From NCBI RefSeq assembly GCF_003289965.1, contig NZ_QMBQ01000008.1, positions 124,001 through 188,000 on the forward strand: a stretch of DNA of 64,000 nt, read 5' to 3'. A program made the position numbers and the translations under genes. The notes under the pieces are model-generated. The model did not search any database. It was not told the DNA's origin and worked only from the letters and a program-made list of their open reading frames with translations. Shown here piece by piece: positions 56,479 through 64,000 of the stretch. Numbering within the stretch: the stretch's first letter is position 1; every line of letters begins with the position of its first letter. The DNA comes from Mesorhizobium atlanticum. Its GTDB lineage: Bacteria; Pseudomonadota; Alphaproteobacteria; Rhizobiales; Rhizobiaceae.

Positions 56479-57792
56479 ATGTCAAATGCAGCGGCATCCT
56501 CCAGCACATTCGAGTCCTTTTTCGAGACCACGCTTGCCGATGCCGATCCGGAAATCTTCGGCGCCATCCGCAACGAGCTTGGCCGCCAGCGCCATGAGAT
56601 CGAGCTGATCGCGTCGGAAAACATCGTGTCGCGCGCCGTGCTCGAAGCGCAGGGCTCGATCATGACCAACAAATATGCCGAGGGCTATCCGGGCAAGCGC
56701 TACTATGGCGGCTGCCAGTTCGTCGACGTGGCCGAGGAGCTGGCCATCGAGCGCGCCAAAAAACTGTTCGGCTGCAACTTCGCCAACGTCCAGCCGAATT
56801 CGGGCAGCCAGATGAACCAGGCGGTGTTCCTGGCGCTGCTCCAGCCCGGCGACACCTTCATGGGCCTCGACCTCAATTCGGGCGGCCACCTCACCCACGG
56901 CTCGCCGGTCAACATGAGCGGCAAGTGGTTCAAGGTCGTCTCTTACGGCGTGCGCAAGGACGATCATCTGCTCGACATGGACGCGATCGAGAAGACCGCG
57001 CATGAGACCAAGCCGAAGCTGATCCTGGCCGGCGGCACCGCCTATTCGCGCATCTGGGACTGGAAGCGTTTTCGCGAGATCGCCGATTCGATCGGCGCTT
57101 ATCTCATGGTCGACATGGCGCATATCGCCGGCCTCGTTGCCGGCGGCGTGCATCCGTCGCCGCTGCCTTATGCCCATGTCGTGACCACCACGACGCACAA
57201 GTCGTTGCGCGGTCCGCGCGGCGGCATGATCCTGTGCAACGACGAGGAAATCGCCAAGAAGATGAATTCGGCGGTGTTCCCGGGCTTGCAGGGCGGTCCG
57301 CTGATGCATGTCATCGCCGCCAAGGCGGTGGCGCTCGGTGAGGCGCTGAAGCCAAGCTTCAAGACCTATGCCGAAAGCATCGTCGCCAACGCCAAGGCGC
57401 TGGCGTCCAGCCTGCAGGAGACCGGGCTCGACATCGTCTCGGGTGGCACCGACAACCATTTGATGCTGGTCGACCTGCGGCCGAAGAACGCCACCGGCAA
57501 GCGCGCGGAGGCAGCGCTCGGCCGCGCCAACATCACGTGCAATAAAAACGGCATCCCGTTCGATCCGGAAAAGCCGTTCGTGACCTCGGGCGTGCGTCTC
57601 GGCACGCCGGCCGGCACCACGCGCGGCTTCGGCCAGGCCGAATTCCGCGAGATCGGCAAATTGATCGCCGAGGTGCTGGACGGGCTGAAGGTGGCGAATT
57701 CCGACGAAGGCAACGCGGCCGTCGAGGCCGCGGTGAAGGCCAAGGTCACGGCGCTGACCGACCGCTTCCCGCTCTACCCCTACCTCGGTTGA
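56479..57792 (+). CDS. glyA: Serine hydroxymethyltransferase
   Basis: A 437-residue PLP enzyme interconverting serine and glycine with tetrahydrofolate, the main source of one-carbon units. PLP Lys241 lies in TTTHKSLRGPRGG; ASENIVSRAV and YAEGYPGKRYYGGC are standard. First of the conserved series glyA, exported protein, nrdR, ribD, ribE, ribH, nusB. Confidence 0.97.
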   Translation: MSNAAASSSTFESFFETTLADADPEIFGAIRNELGRQRHEIELIASENIVSRAVLEAQGSIMTNKYAEGYPGKRYYGGCQFVDVAEELAIERAKKLFGCNFANVQPNSGSQMNQAVFLALLQPGDTFMGLDLNSGGHLTHGSPVNMSGKWFKVVSYGVRKDDHLLDMDAIEKTAHETKPKLILAGGTAYSRIWDWKRFREIADSIGAYLMVDMAHIAGLVAGGVHPSPLPYAHVVTTTTHKSLRGPRGGMILCNDEEIAKKMNSAVFPGLQGGPLMHVIAAKAVALGEALKPSFKTYAESIVANAKALASSLQETGLDIVSGGTDNHLMLVDLRPKNATGKRAEAALGRANITCNKNGIPFDPEKPFVTSGVRLGTPAGTTRGFGQAEFREIGKLIAEVLDGLKVANSDEGNAAVEAAVKAKVTALTDRFPLYPYLG

Positions 57793-57900
57793 TCATTCTT
57801 CCGGCTGCCCGCCCTCGGTTGACCGGGCGCCGCGCGTCATCTTTTATCCACGCGCTTCGCGCCGCTCCTTGATCGGGCGGCGCGGCTTACTGGAGAACTG

Positions 57901-58494
57901 ATGATGCGCACTTTCCATCTTGCCGCCCTGGCCCTGTCGGGCTCGCTGACCGTTTTCGCCCTGTCCGGCGCAGTCGCGCAGGAGCAGACGCAGTCTGCCT
58001 CCGACATGCCGGTCACCAATACCTTCGGCAGGTGGACCACCATCATCGATACGCTCGATAGCGGGCAGGATGCGCACAAGACCTGCGCCGCCTCGACGGC
58101 TTTCGTCGATGGCGACGGCAATGCCGGGTCCCTGACGCTGTCGATCTCGACCGGCGACGCGCTACCGCCGGACGCCTATCCGGCCATCATGTTCATCATA
58201 GACAACAAGACCCTGCCGACGGGCGACAAGATCGCCGCCACTTTCGGTGATCCGGGCGTGAAGGTGGCCGCGACCGTAAGTTCCAACGCGGCCGCGGGCG
58301 GCCGTCCCAACTGGATGGTCGACAACCAGGCCAAGACCAGCCTCGCTTTGCTGCGCGCCATGCGCAAGGTTACCTCGCTCGATGTGACCTTCGGCAAACA
58401 GAAGGTCACAAGCATCCCGATGGATGGCTTCACCAAGGCCTATCGCAATCTCGGCACGTCCTGCGGTTTCTCGACCAAGGACGTCGCGCCCTGA
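57901..58494 (+). CDS. Hypothetical exported protein
   Basis: A 197-residue protein with a signal peptide (LAALALSGSLTVFALSGAVA-QEQ). The mature part contains FGRWTTII, two cysteines (TCAAS and TSCGFS) and a beta-rich layout faintly like the invasion-associated-locus-B family; the resemblance is weak. Starts ATGATG. Lies between glyA and nrdR. Periplasmic; function unknown. Confidence 0.75.
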   Translation: MMRTFHLAALALSGSLTVFALSGAVAQEQTQSASDMPVTNTFGRWTTIIDTLDSGQDAHKTCAASTAFVDGDGNAGSLTLSISTGDALPPDAYPAIMFIIDNKTLPTGDKIAATFGDPGVKVAATVSSNAAAGGRPNWMVDNQAKTSLALLRAMRKVTSLDVTFGKQKVTSIPMDGFTKAYRNLGTSCGFSTKDVAP

Positions 58495-58633
58495 GCCTGC
58501 CAGCCGCCGGGGCAGGACGCTGGCAATTATGCTTGCGCCTCGCTATCTCTGATACGAAGGCTCAGCGCTTTGCCGTGTCGGCAAAACACATTAAGCCTGC
58601 GGCATCCCGAGAATCGCCAACCGAAAGCTTCCT

Positions 58634-59113
58634 ATGCGCTGTCCCTATTGCCAGTCCGAAGATACGCAGGTGAAGGATTCGCGTCCCGCCGAGGATGGCG
58701 CGGCGATCCGCAGGCGGCGGGTGTGCCCCGATTGCGGCGGCCGCTTCACCACCTTCGAGCGCGTCCAACTGCGCGACCTCGTCGTCATCAAGAAGTCCGG
58801 CCGCAAGGTGCCCTTCGACCGCGACAAGCTGCTGCGCTCCGTCGAGATCGCCGTGCGCAAGCGCAATGTCGACCCCGAGCGCATCGACCGCGCCGTCACC
58901 GGCATCGTGCGCCAGCTCGAAAGCTCCGGCGAAACCGAGGTCGCTTCAGGCGAGGTCGGCCGGCTGGTCATGGAGGCGCTGAAATCTCTGGATGACGTCG
59001 CTTATGTCCGCTTCGCCTCGGTCTATCGCAATTTCCGCGAAGCCAAGGATTTCCACGAACTGCTGGGCGAATTGAAGGGCGACGAGGAAAAAGCCGAAGA
59101 GGACGCCGACTGA
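58634..59113 (+). CDS. nrdR: Transcriptional repressor NrdR
   Basis: A 159-residue repressor of ribonucleotide reductase genes. N-terminal zinc ribbon MRCPYCQSEDTQVKDSRP and CPDCGGRFTTFE, then an ATP-cone (about 49-139; LVVIKKSGRKVPFDRDKLLR) that senses ATP/dATP. No NrdR boxes were seen nearby. Two bases after its stop ribD begins, so the two are probably co-transcribed. Confidence 0.96.
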   Translation: MRCPYCQSEDTQVKDSRPAEDGAAIRRRRVCPDCGGRFTTFERVQLRDLVVIKKSGRKVPFDRDKLLRSVEIAVRKRNVDPERIDRAVTGIVRQLESSGETEVASGEVGRLVMEALKSLDDVAYVRFASVYRNFREAKDFHELLGELKGDEEKAEEDAD

Positions 59114-59115
59114 TC

Positions 59116-60243
59116 ATGGCCGGATCCCCATTGAATGAGGCCGCGCAGGCGGCCCTTGATCGCCGTTTCATGGCTGCGGCCATCAGGCTGTCGCGCCGCA
59201 ATGCCGGCCGCACCTCGACCAACCCCTCCGTCGGCACGATCATTGTGCGTGACGACGGCATGGGCCCGATGATCGTCGGCACCGGCGTCACGGCCGTCGG
59301 AGGCCGTCCGCATGCCGAGACCGAGGCGCTGGCCGAGGCCGGCGAGCTCGCGCGTGGCGCCACAGCTTACGTTACCCTGGAGCCTTGTGCCCATCACGGC
59401 CGCACGCCGCCTTGCGCCAACGCGCTGGTCAATGCCGGTGTAGCGCGCGTCGTTGGTGCTGCCAGCGATCCCGACCCGCGCGTCTCCGGCAAGGGCTACG
59501 CCATCCTGCGCGCCGCAGGTGTCGAGGTGGTGGAGAAGGTGCTGGCAGCCGAAGCCGCGGAGCAGATGGCCGGCTATCTCACTCGTTCTCTGAAGAAGCG
59601 CCCGGAAGTAACTCTGAAGCTTGCACTTTCGAGCGACGGCAAGATCGGCCGCAAGGGCGCCGGCCAGGTCGCCATCACCGGCGAGATCGCGCGGCGCGAC
59701 GTCTATCTGATGCGCGCCGAGTCCGACGCCATCCTGGTCGGCATCGGCACGGCGCTTGAGGACGACCCAGCGCTGACCGTGCGCCTGCCGGGGCTGGAGA
59801 ACCGCTCGCCGGCGCGCATTGTCCTTGATCGGCAGATCCGGTTGCCGGAGACATCCAAGCTGGTCTCCGGCGTCGACCGCGTGCCGCTCTATGTCGCCGC
59901 ATGCCTGGAAGCTGACCCGCATCGGCGGGCCGCGCTTGAACGCGCCGGCGTGCGCTTCATCGGCACCGAAACCCATGACGGCGTCGTCGCTTTGCCGGAA
60001 TTGCTGGAAGACCTTGCCGCGCTCGGCATGGCAAGCGTTTTGGTCGAAGGCGGCGCCCAGGTGGCCAAGGCCTTCCTCGAGGAAGACCTTGTCGACCGTA
60101 TCGTCCTGTTCCAGGGGCCGGACGCCATTGGCGAAGACGGGATTGCATCGCCGATCGACGCCGATCATATCCCGGCTGGATTTCGCAAACTGCGCGACAT
60201 GCGCTTCGGCGAGGATAGCTACGCCGAGTGGGTAAGACCATGA
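59116..60243 (+). CDS. ribD: Bifunctional riboflavin biosynthesis deaminase/reductase RibD
   Basis: A 375-residue two-domain enzyme for the second and third steps of riboflavin synthesis. Deaminase domain (about 1-150) with the zinc motifs GRPHAETEAL and EPCAHHGRTPPCANAL; reductase domain (about 155-372) with LKLALSSDGKIG and VLVEGGAQVAKAF. Its TGA stop is part of the palindromic repeat that separates it from ribE. Confidence 0.95.
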   Translation: MAGSPLNEAAQAALDRRFMAAAIRLSRRNAGRTSTNPSVGTIIVRDDGMGPMIVGTGVTAVGGRPHAETEALAEAGELARGATAYVTLEPCAHHGRTPPCANALVNAGVARVVGAASDPDPRVSGKGYAILRAAGVEVVEKVLAAEAAEQMAGYLTRSLKKRPEVTLKLALSSDGKIGRKGAGQVAITGEIARRDVYLMRAESDAILVGIGTALEDDPALTVRLPGLENRSPARIVLDRQIRLPETSKLVSGVDRVPLYVAACLEADPHRRAALERAGVRFIGTETHDGVVALPELLEDLAALGMASVLVEGGAQVAKAFLEEDLVDRIVLFQGPDAIGEDGIASPIDADHIPAGFRKLRDMRFGEDSYAEWVRP

Positions 60244-60281
60244 TCCCAAAAAGTGGGAACCGGTTTTTGGATCAAATCATG
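60239..60281. repeat. Second palindromic repeat family at the ribD stop
   Basis: CATGAT-CC-CAAAAA, an 11-nt loop, TTTTTG-GATCAA-ATCATG: two nested stems. The ribD stop TGA is bases 3-5 of the element. This type (ATCCCAAAAAGTGGGAACC) is a familiar rhizobial dispersed palindrome. Confidence 0.75.
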
Positions 60282-60304
60282 GTCAAAACGAAAGACGCTC
60301 TCTG

Positions 60305-60922
60305 ATGTTTACTGGCATCGTTACCGACGTTGGCACGGTAGCCGCTGTGAAGCCGCTCGCTGAAGGCGTCGGCCTGCGCATCGACACGGCCTATGATCCT
60401 GAAACCATCGCCATCGGCGCCTCGATTTCCTGCGGCGGCGTCTGCCTGACCGTGACGGCTCTCCCTGAGCATGGTTCTAACGCGCGCTGGTTCGAGGTCG
60501 AGGCCTGGGAGGAAGCGCTGAGGCTGACCACCGCTTCGAGTTGGAAATCCGGCACACGGATCAATCTCGAACGGGCGCTGAAGATCGGCGACGAACTCGG
60601 CGGCCACATCGTCTCCGGCCACGTCGACGGCACCGCCGAGATCGTCGAGCGCAAGGAGGAGGGCGATGCCGTGCGCTTCACGCTGGAAGCGCCGCGCCAT
60701 CTGGCGAAGTTCATCGCGCCCAAGGGTTCGGTCGCGCTTGACGGCACATCGCTCACCGTCAACAAGGTGGAAGGCACCCGCTTCGACGTGCTTCTCATCC
60801 ATCACTCGCTGAGCGTCACCACCTGGGGCGAACGCCAGGCCGGCGACCGCGTCAACATCGAAATCGACACCATGGCCCGCTACGCCGCGCGGCTAGCGGA
60901 GGCGGCGAAAGAGGGGCTGTGA
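60305..60922 (+). CDS. ribE: Riboflavin synthase
   Basis: A 205-residue enzyme dismutating two 6,7-dimethyl-8-ribityllumazine molecules to riboflavin. MFTGIVTDVGTVAAV start and two lumazine-binding repeats (1-97 and 98-195; SCGGVCLTV and LDGTSLTVN at matching places) are complete. Its TGA overlaps the ATG of a small antitoxin-like ORF. Confidence 0.95.
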   Translation: MFTGIVTDVGTVAAVKPLAEGVGLRIDTAYDPETIAIGASISCGGVCLTVTALPEHGSNARWFEVEAWEEALRLTTASSWKSGTRINLERALKIGDELGGHIVSGHVDGTAEIVERKEEGDAVRFTLEAPRHLAKFIAPKGSVALDGTSLTVNKVEGTRFDVLLIHHSLSVTTWGERQAGDRVNIEIDTMARYAARLAEAAKEGL

Positions 60923-61083
60923 TGGATCCTGCCGGAGCCGAAGAGACCGCCGACCGCCGACAGATGACTCTTGACGCGTTGGCGGATGTCGATGCGGGCC
61001 GAGTGATCGAGCACCAGGAGGTAGAGGGTTGGGTCAAGAACCTCGTAAATTGCGCGGAGAGCGTAACGCGCCAGCCTGACTAG
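60922..61083 (+). CDS. Orphan antitoxin-like small protein, 53 aa
   Basis: Starts in the TGATG overlap with the ribE stop. LDALADVDAGRVIEHQEVEG followed by WVKNL resembles the C-terminal, toxin-wrapping segment of ribbon-helix-helix or ParD-like antitoxins (ADxDAGRxxxHEEVxxW). No DNA-binding domain precedes it and no toxin gene follows on this strand. Either a remnant or a small accessory peptide of the riboflavin operon. The opposite strand carries a RelE-like open frame over the same bases. Confidence 0.5.
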   Translation: MDPAGAEETADRRQMTLDALADVDAGRVIEHQEVEGWVKNLVNCAESVTRQPD

Positions 61084-61167
61084 GCCACAGAACGTCGCGC
61101 CCAGCATCTTCCGCTTGCGATCAACCCGGCTTCGGCCTAAGTCACCGGCAACCCCCCGGAGATTTTT

Positions 61168-61662
61168 ATGGCTGGCACATCCCAACACGGCAAAGCGTTC
61201 ATTCGCCCGAAGGCGAAGGCGCATCTGCTCATTGTCGAAGCGCGTTTTCACGACGATCTCGCCGACGCTCTGCTCGAAGGCGCGATCGGCGCGCTCGACG
61301 AGGCCGGCGCCACTTATGATGTCGTTACGGTTCCCGGTTCGCTGGAAATCCCGGCTGTGATATGCTTCGCGCTCGATGGCGCAGCCGAAGGCGGCACGCA
61401 TTATGACGGCTTCGTCGCGCTCGGTACCGTCATCCGCGGCGATACCTATCATTTCGACATCGTCGCCAATGAATCGAGCCGTGCCCTGATGGACCTTTCG
61501 GTGCAGGAGGCGGTCGCGATCGGCAACGGCATCCTGACTACCGAGAACGACGCGCAGGCATGGACACGCGCGCGAAAGACGGAAGGCGACAAGGGCGGTT
61601 TTGCCGCGCGCGCGGCGCTGACCATGATAGCGCTCAAAGAGAAATTCGGAGCCCAATCGTGA
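61168..61662 (+). CDS. ribH: 6,7-dimethyl-8-ribityllumazine synthase
   Basis: A 164-residue enzyme condensing the aminopyrimidine with the butanone phosphate. VPGSLEIPAV and RGDTYHFDIVANESSRAL are the active-site motifs. Good TTTTTATGG context with CCCGGAG upstream. Its TGA overlaps the GTG start of nusB (GTGA). No FMN-riboswitch-like sequence precedes it. Confidence 0.95.
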   Translation: MAGTSQHGKAFIRPKAKAHLLIVEARFHDDLADALLEGAIGALDEAGATYDVVTVPGSLEIPAVICFALDGAAEGGTHYDGFVALGTVIRGDTYHFDIVANESSRALMDLSVQEAVAIGNGILTTENDAQAWTRARKTEGDKGGFAARAALTMIALKEKFGAQS

Positions 61663-62153
61663 CCGAGCCTGCCCCGACCGGAGCGGTACGCCACGCCAAC
61701 AAGCGCGGCGCCGCCCGTCTTGCCGCCGTTCAGGCGCTCTATCAGATGGATGTGGCCGGCAGCGGTGTCTTCGAGATCACGGCCGAATACGAAACCTTCC
61801 GCCTCGGCAAGGAAGTCGATGGCGCGCTCTACCGCGAAGCCGACGCGCAATGGTTCCGTGCCATCCTGACCGGCGTCGTCGAGAACCAGAAGACCATCGA
61901 CCCCGTCATCCGTCAGGCGCTGACCGAGGACTGGCCGCTGTCGCGGCTGGATTCGACGCTGCGCGCCATCCTGCGCGCCGGCGTCTACGAATTGATGAAG
62001 CGCGAGGACGTGCCGGTGGCCGTGATCGTCTCAGAATATGTCGACATCGCAAAAGCGTTTTACGAGGAAGACGAGCCAAAGCTGGTGAATGCCGTTCTCG
62101 ATCGCGTGTCGCGCCGGGTTCGCGGCGAGGGGCGTGGCAAGGACGCTTCGTGA
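61659..62153 (+). CDS. nusB: Transcription antitermination factor NusB
   Basis: A 164-residue all-helical protein binding boxA RNA with NusE during rRNA transcription. ANKRGAARLAAVQALYQMD at the start and AILRAGVYELMKREDVPVAV, then ISEYVDIAKAF-like and VNAVLDRVSR are family hallmarks. GTG start overlapping the ribH stop; its own TGA overlaps the GTG of the MFS gene. Confidence 0.94.
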   Translation: MTEPAPTGAVRHANKRGAARLAAVQALYQMDVAGSGVFEITAEYETFRLGKEVDGALYREADAQWFRAILTGVVENQKTIDPVIRQALTEDWPLSRLDSTLRAILRAGVYELMKREDVPVAVIVSEYVDIAKAFYEEDEPKLVNAVLDRVSRRVRGEGRGKDAS

Positions 62154-63370
62154 CGACCGCAACGGCCGCGGTCGGTCGGACCGGCAGGGAAGGGCGCCGC
62201 ACAGCCGTGCTGCTTGCCGCCGCGCAAGCGATCGTCGGTTCGGCCGCTCCGATAGCCATTTCGCTAGGCGCGCTTGCCGGTCAATACCTGCTCGGCCCGG
62301 ACAAGTCGCTGGCGACGGCTCCGGTCACCGGATTCAATCTCGGCGTGGCGCTCGGAGCCTTGCCGGCCGCCGCCATCATCCGCAGGCTCGGCTATCGCGG
62401 TGGCTTCATGGCCGGCACCATGGTCACCGCGCTCGGCGGCCTGATCGCGACCCTCGCGCTCTTCCAAGAGAGCTTTTGGCTGTTCGCGTTCGGCCTCTGC
62501 GTCATCGGCGTCGGCGGCGCCTTCGTGCAGCAGTTCCGCTTCGCGGCCGCCGACAGCGCGCCGCCTCAATTCAAGGCGCGCGCGATCTCCTTCGTTCTGG
62601 CGGGCGGCATCATTACCGCCATCCTCGGTCCGCAGATCGTCATTTACACCCGCGAACTGCTGGCCCCGGTCATGTTCGCGGGATCCTTCGCCTCGATCCT
62701 GCCGCTTGCGGCGGTTGGCGCGCTCGTCCTGTCGTTCCTGCGCGTTTCCTCCCGGACCGAAGCGGTCACCGAAACCGCTGCAAGCGATGCCCGGCCGCTG
62801 GCCGAGATCGTCACCCAGCCGCGTTTTGTCGCAGCACTTTTCTGCACCGTCGGCAGCTACGCGCTGATGAGCTTCGTCATGACCGGCGCGCCGCTCGCCA
62901 TGGTCGGCTGCGGCCTGTCGGAAGACGACGCGACGCTCGGCATTTCCTGGCACGTCATGGCCATGTTCGGGCCCAGCTTCTTCACCGGCTCGCTGATCCA
63001 TCGCTTCGGCGCCGAACGCATCGTGGCCGCTGGCCTCGTGCTCCTGATCGGCTGCGCCACGGTGGCGCTTTCCGGGCTGCATCTGTGGCAATTCTGGACG
63101 GCGCTGATCCTGCTCGGGCTTGGCTGGAACTTCGGCTTCATCGGCGCGACGGCCATGGTCGCGACCAGCTACCGCCCCTCCGAGAAGAGCAAGGTGCAGG
63201 GTTTCCACGACTTTGTCCTGTTCGGCTCCGTCGCGTTTTCCTCGCTCATGTCAGGCGCGATCTACAATGCATGGGGCTGGACGATGCTCAACTGGGTCGT
63301 CTTCCCGGTCGTCGCGCTTTGCTTTGTCGCGCTCGGCACGTTGAGGATGATGGGTCCCCGCAAACTGTGA
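62150..63370 (+). CDS. MFS transporter (coupled to nusB)
   Basis: A 406-residue MFS protein with twelve membrane helices; AAAIIRRLGYRGGFMAG corresponds to loop 2-3 and RFGAERIV to loop 8-9. It resembles the YgaY/UMF-like MFS group found behind nusB in rhizobia. The GTG start overlaps the nusB stop (GTGA), so expression follows the rib/nusB operon. Substrate unknown. Confidence 0.85.
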   Translation: MTTATAAVGRTGREGRRTAVLLAAAQAIVGSAAPIAISLGALAGQYLLGPDKSLATAPVTGFNLGVALGALPAAAIIRRLGYRGGFMAGTMVTALGGLIATLALFQESFWLFAFGLCVIGVGGAFVQQFRFAAADSAPPQFKARAISFVLAGGIITAILGPQIVIYTRELLAPVMFAGSFASILPLAAVGALVLSFLRVSSRTEAVTETAASDARPLAEIVTQPRFVAALFCTVGSYALMSFVMTGAPLAMVGCGLSEDDATLGISWHVMAMFGPSFFTGSLIHRFGAERIVAAGLVLLIGCATVALSGLHLWQFWTALILLGLGWNFGFIGATAMVATSYRPSEKSKVQGFHDFVLFGSVAFSSLMSGAIYNAWGWTMLNWVVFPVVALCFVALGTLRMMGPRKL

Positions 63371-63417
63371 AGAGGGTGCCAAGGCCGCTCCGGCGACAAA
63401 GTCCGAAACGGCCGGCG

Positions 63418-63990
63418 TCATGCATCCGGCGGGAGCACCTGCAGCACCCGCGCGATGAACATGTGGAACTCGTCCATGTAGTTGCGCAGGAATGTTTCGG
63501 TTGACTCCACAGTCACCTCGCCGTCGTCGGTGATCAATCCCGGGGTAAACTGGATGTAGGCTTCGGGAGAGTTCATCTGGGGTGCGTTGCAGAAGCTGAG
63601 CACGCTGCGCAGGCTCTGCTGGGCGACGGCTGTAGCGATCGCGCCGGGCGACGTTCCGATGACGGCTGTCGGTTTGCGGGCGAAAGAGTTCTTGCCGTAA
63701 GGCCGGCTTGCCCAGTCGATTGCGTTCTTCAGGCCGCCGGGGATCGAGCGGTTGTATTCCGGCGTGACGAAAAGTACTGCCTGGACGGACGCGATGGCCT
63801 TCTTGAACTCCAGGGCGACCGGCGGGAAGTCCGCATCATAGTCGTAACTGTAGAGCGGCAGGTCCTTGAAGGGAATTTCCGTCATCTCAAGTTCGGGCGG
63901 CGCCAGTTTCACGAGGGCCTTCGCAAGCTTGCGGTTGATGGAGCCCTTGGCAAGGCTGCCGATGAGGTAGCCGACTTTATGCTTGGCCAT
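63418..63990 (-). CDS. NADPH-dependent FMN reductase
   Basis: A 190-residue flavodoxin-fold reductase: FMN-binding LIGSLAKGSINRKLAKAL and VTPEYNRSIPGGLKNAIDW are the ChrR/ArsH-like family motifs. It reduces quinones, chromate or azo compounds using FMN. The start at 63990 is close to the window edge, so upstream context is not visible. Convergent with the MFS gene. Confidence 0.9.
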   Translation of the reverse strand: MAKHKVGYLIGSLAKGSINRKLAKALVKLAPPELEMTEIPFKDLPLYSYDYDADFPPVALEFKKAIASVQAVLFVTPEYNRSIPGGLKNAIDWASRPYGKNSFARKPTAVIGTSPGAIATAVAQQSLRSVLSFCNAPQMNSPEAYIQFTPGLITDDGEVTVESTETFLRNYMDEFHMFIARVLQVLPPDA

Positions 63991-64000
63991 GACACACTCC

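Noticed and set aside
61084..61167. Possible FMN riboswitch before ribH.
   Set aside because: Only 84 bp are available and none of the conserved RFN-element helices or the AGGAUUCGGGGC-type core could be found.

Overview
The window is a 64 kb piece of a high-GC alphaproteobacterial chromosome. Gene content and order point to Rhizobiales, most likely Mesorhizobium or a close phyllobacterial relative. The markers are glyA-nrdR-ribD-ribE-ribH-nusB, an LdtR/L,D-transpeptidase pair, a zinc-independent type of HemB, bpt next to an RDD protein, OpgC, an intracellular PHB depolymerase, a family-90 LPS glycosyltransferase, and many palindromic intergenic repeats. This is inferred from protein families read by eye; no database search was run.

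Layout. 0.2-4.9 kb (minus strand): a three-hydrolase operon (DddP-like M24 protein, isochorismatase-like hydrolase, HSL-type esterase) downstream of a GlxA/AraC regulator and a NUDIX hydrolase. 4.9-9.4 kb: free methionine-R-sulfoxide reductase, YeiH-type membrane protein, GNAT plus ACT-domain pair, aldehyde dehydrogenase. 9.6-13.1 kb: a decayed accessory island with small secreted and DUF1127-like proteins, broken gene fragments and the C-terminal end of a tyrosine integrase, lying 67 bp from the 3' end of tRNA-Gln(CUG). 13.2-31.4 kb: housekeeping genes and transporters (LPG-synthase-like membrane protein, Ppx/GppA, RlmE, MFS, GuaB, MAPEG, RNase D, AspRS, ParC, AI-2E, DMT, Bpt). 31.5-44.7 kb: RDD, methyltransferase, SthA, esterase, OpgC, a LacI regulator with two tandem paralogous microprotein genes, DUF423, MFS plus GntR, GT90, aldo/keto reductase, PPK2, RibD-C-like reductase. 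44.8-54.2 kb: PhaZ, GST, HemB, DUF2066, an enoyl-CoA hydratase-family hydrolase, LdtR, L,D-transpeptidase and a LuxR solo. 54.7-64 kb: CPA1 antiporter, GlyA, exported protein, NrdR and the riboflavin/NusB operon, a coupled MFS gene and an FMN reductase.

The most interesting signals are these. (1) A LacI-family gene faces two tiny paralogous ORFs sharing the pattern MHPxxxLFxDIYRxxWGI, and three identical 14-bp near-palindromes lie in their regulatory DNA. (2) A palindromic repeat family has all three of its copies fused in the same orientation to the TAA stop codon of the upstream gene, and a second family supplies the TGA of ribD. (3) An M24 protein has the DddP DMSP-lyase metal-ligand spacing but a Gly where the lyase has its catalytic Asp. 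(4) An orphan antitoxin-like ORF sits inside the riboflavin operon. (5) A decayed integrative island lies beside tRNA-Gln. No CRISPR array, rRNA or intact IS element was seen.
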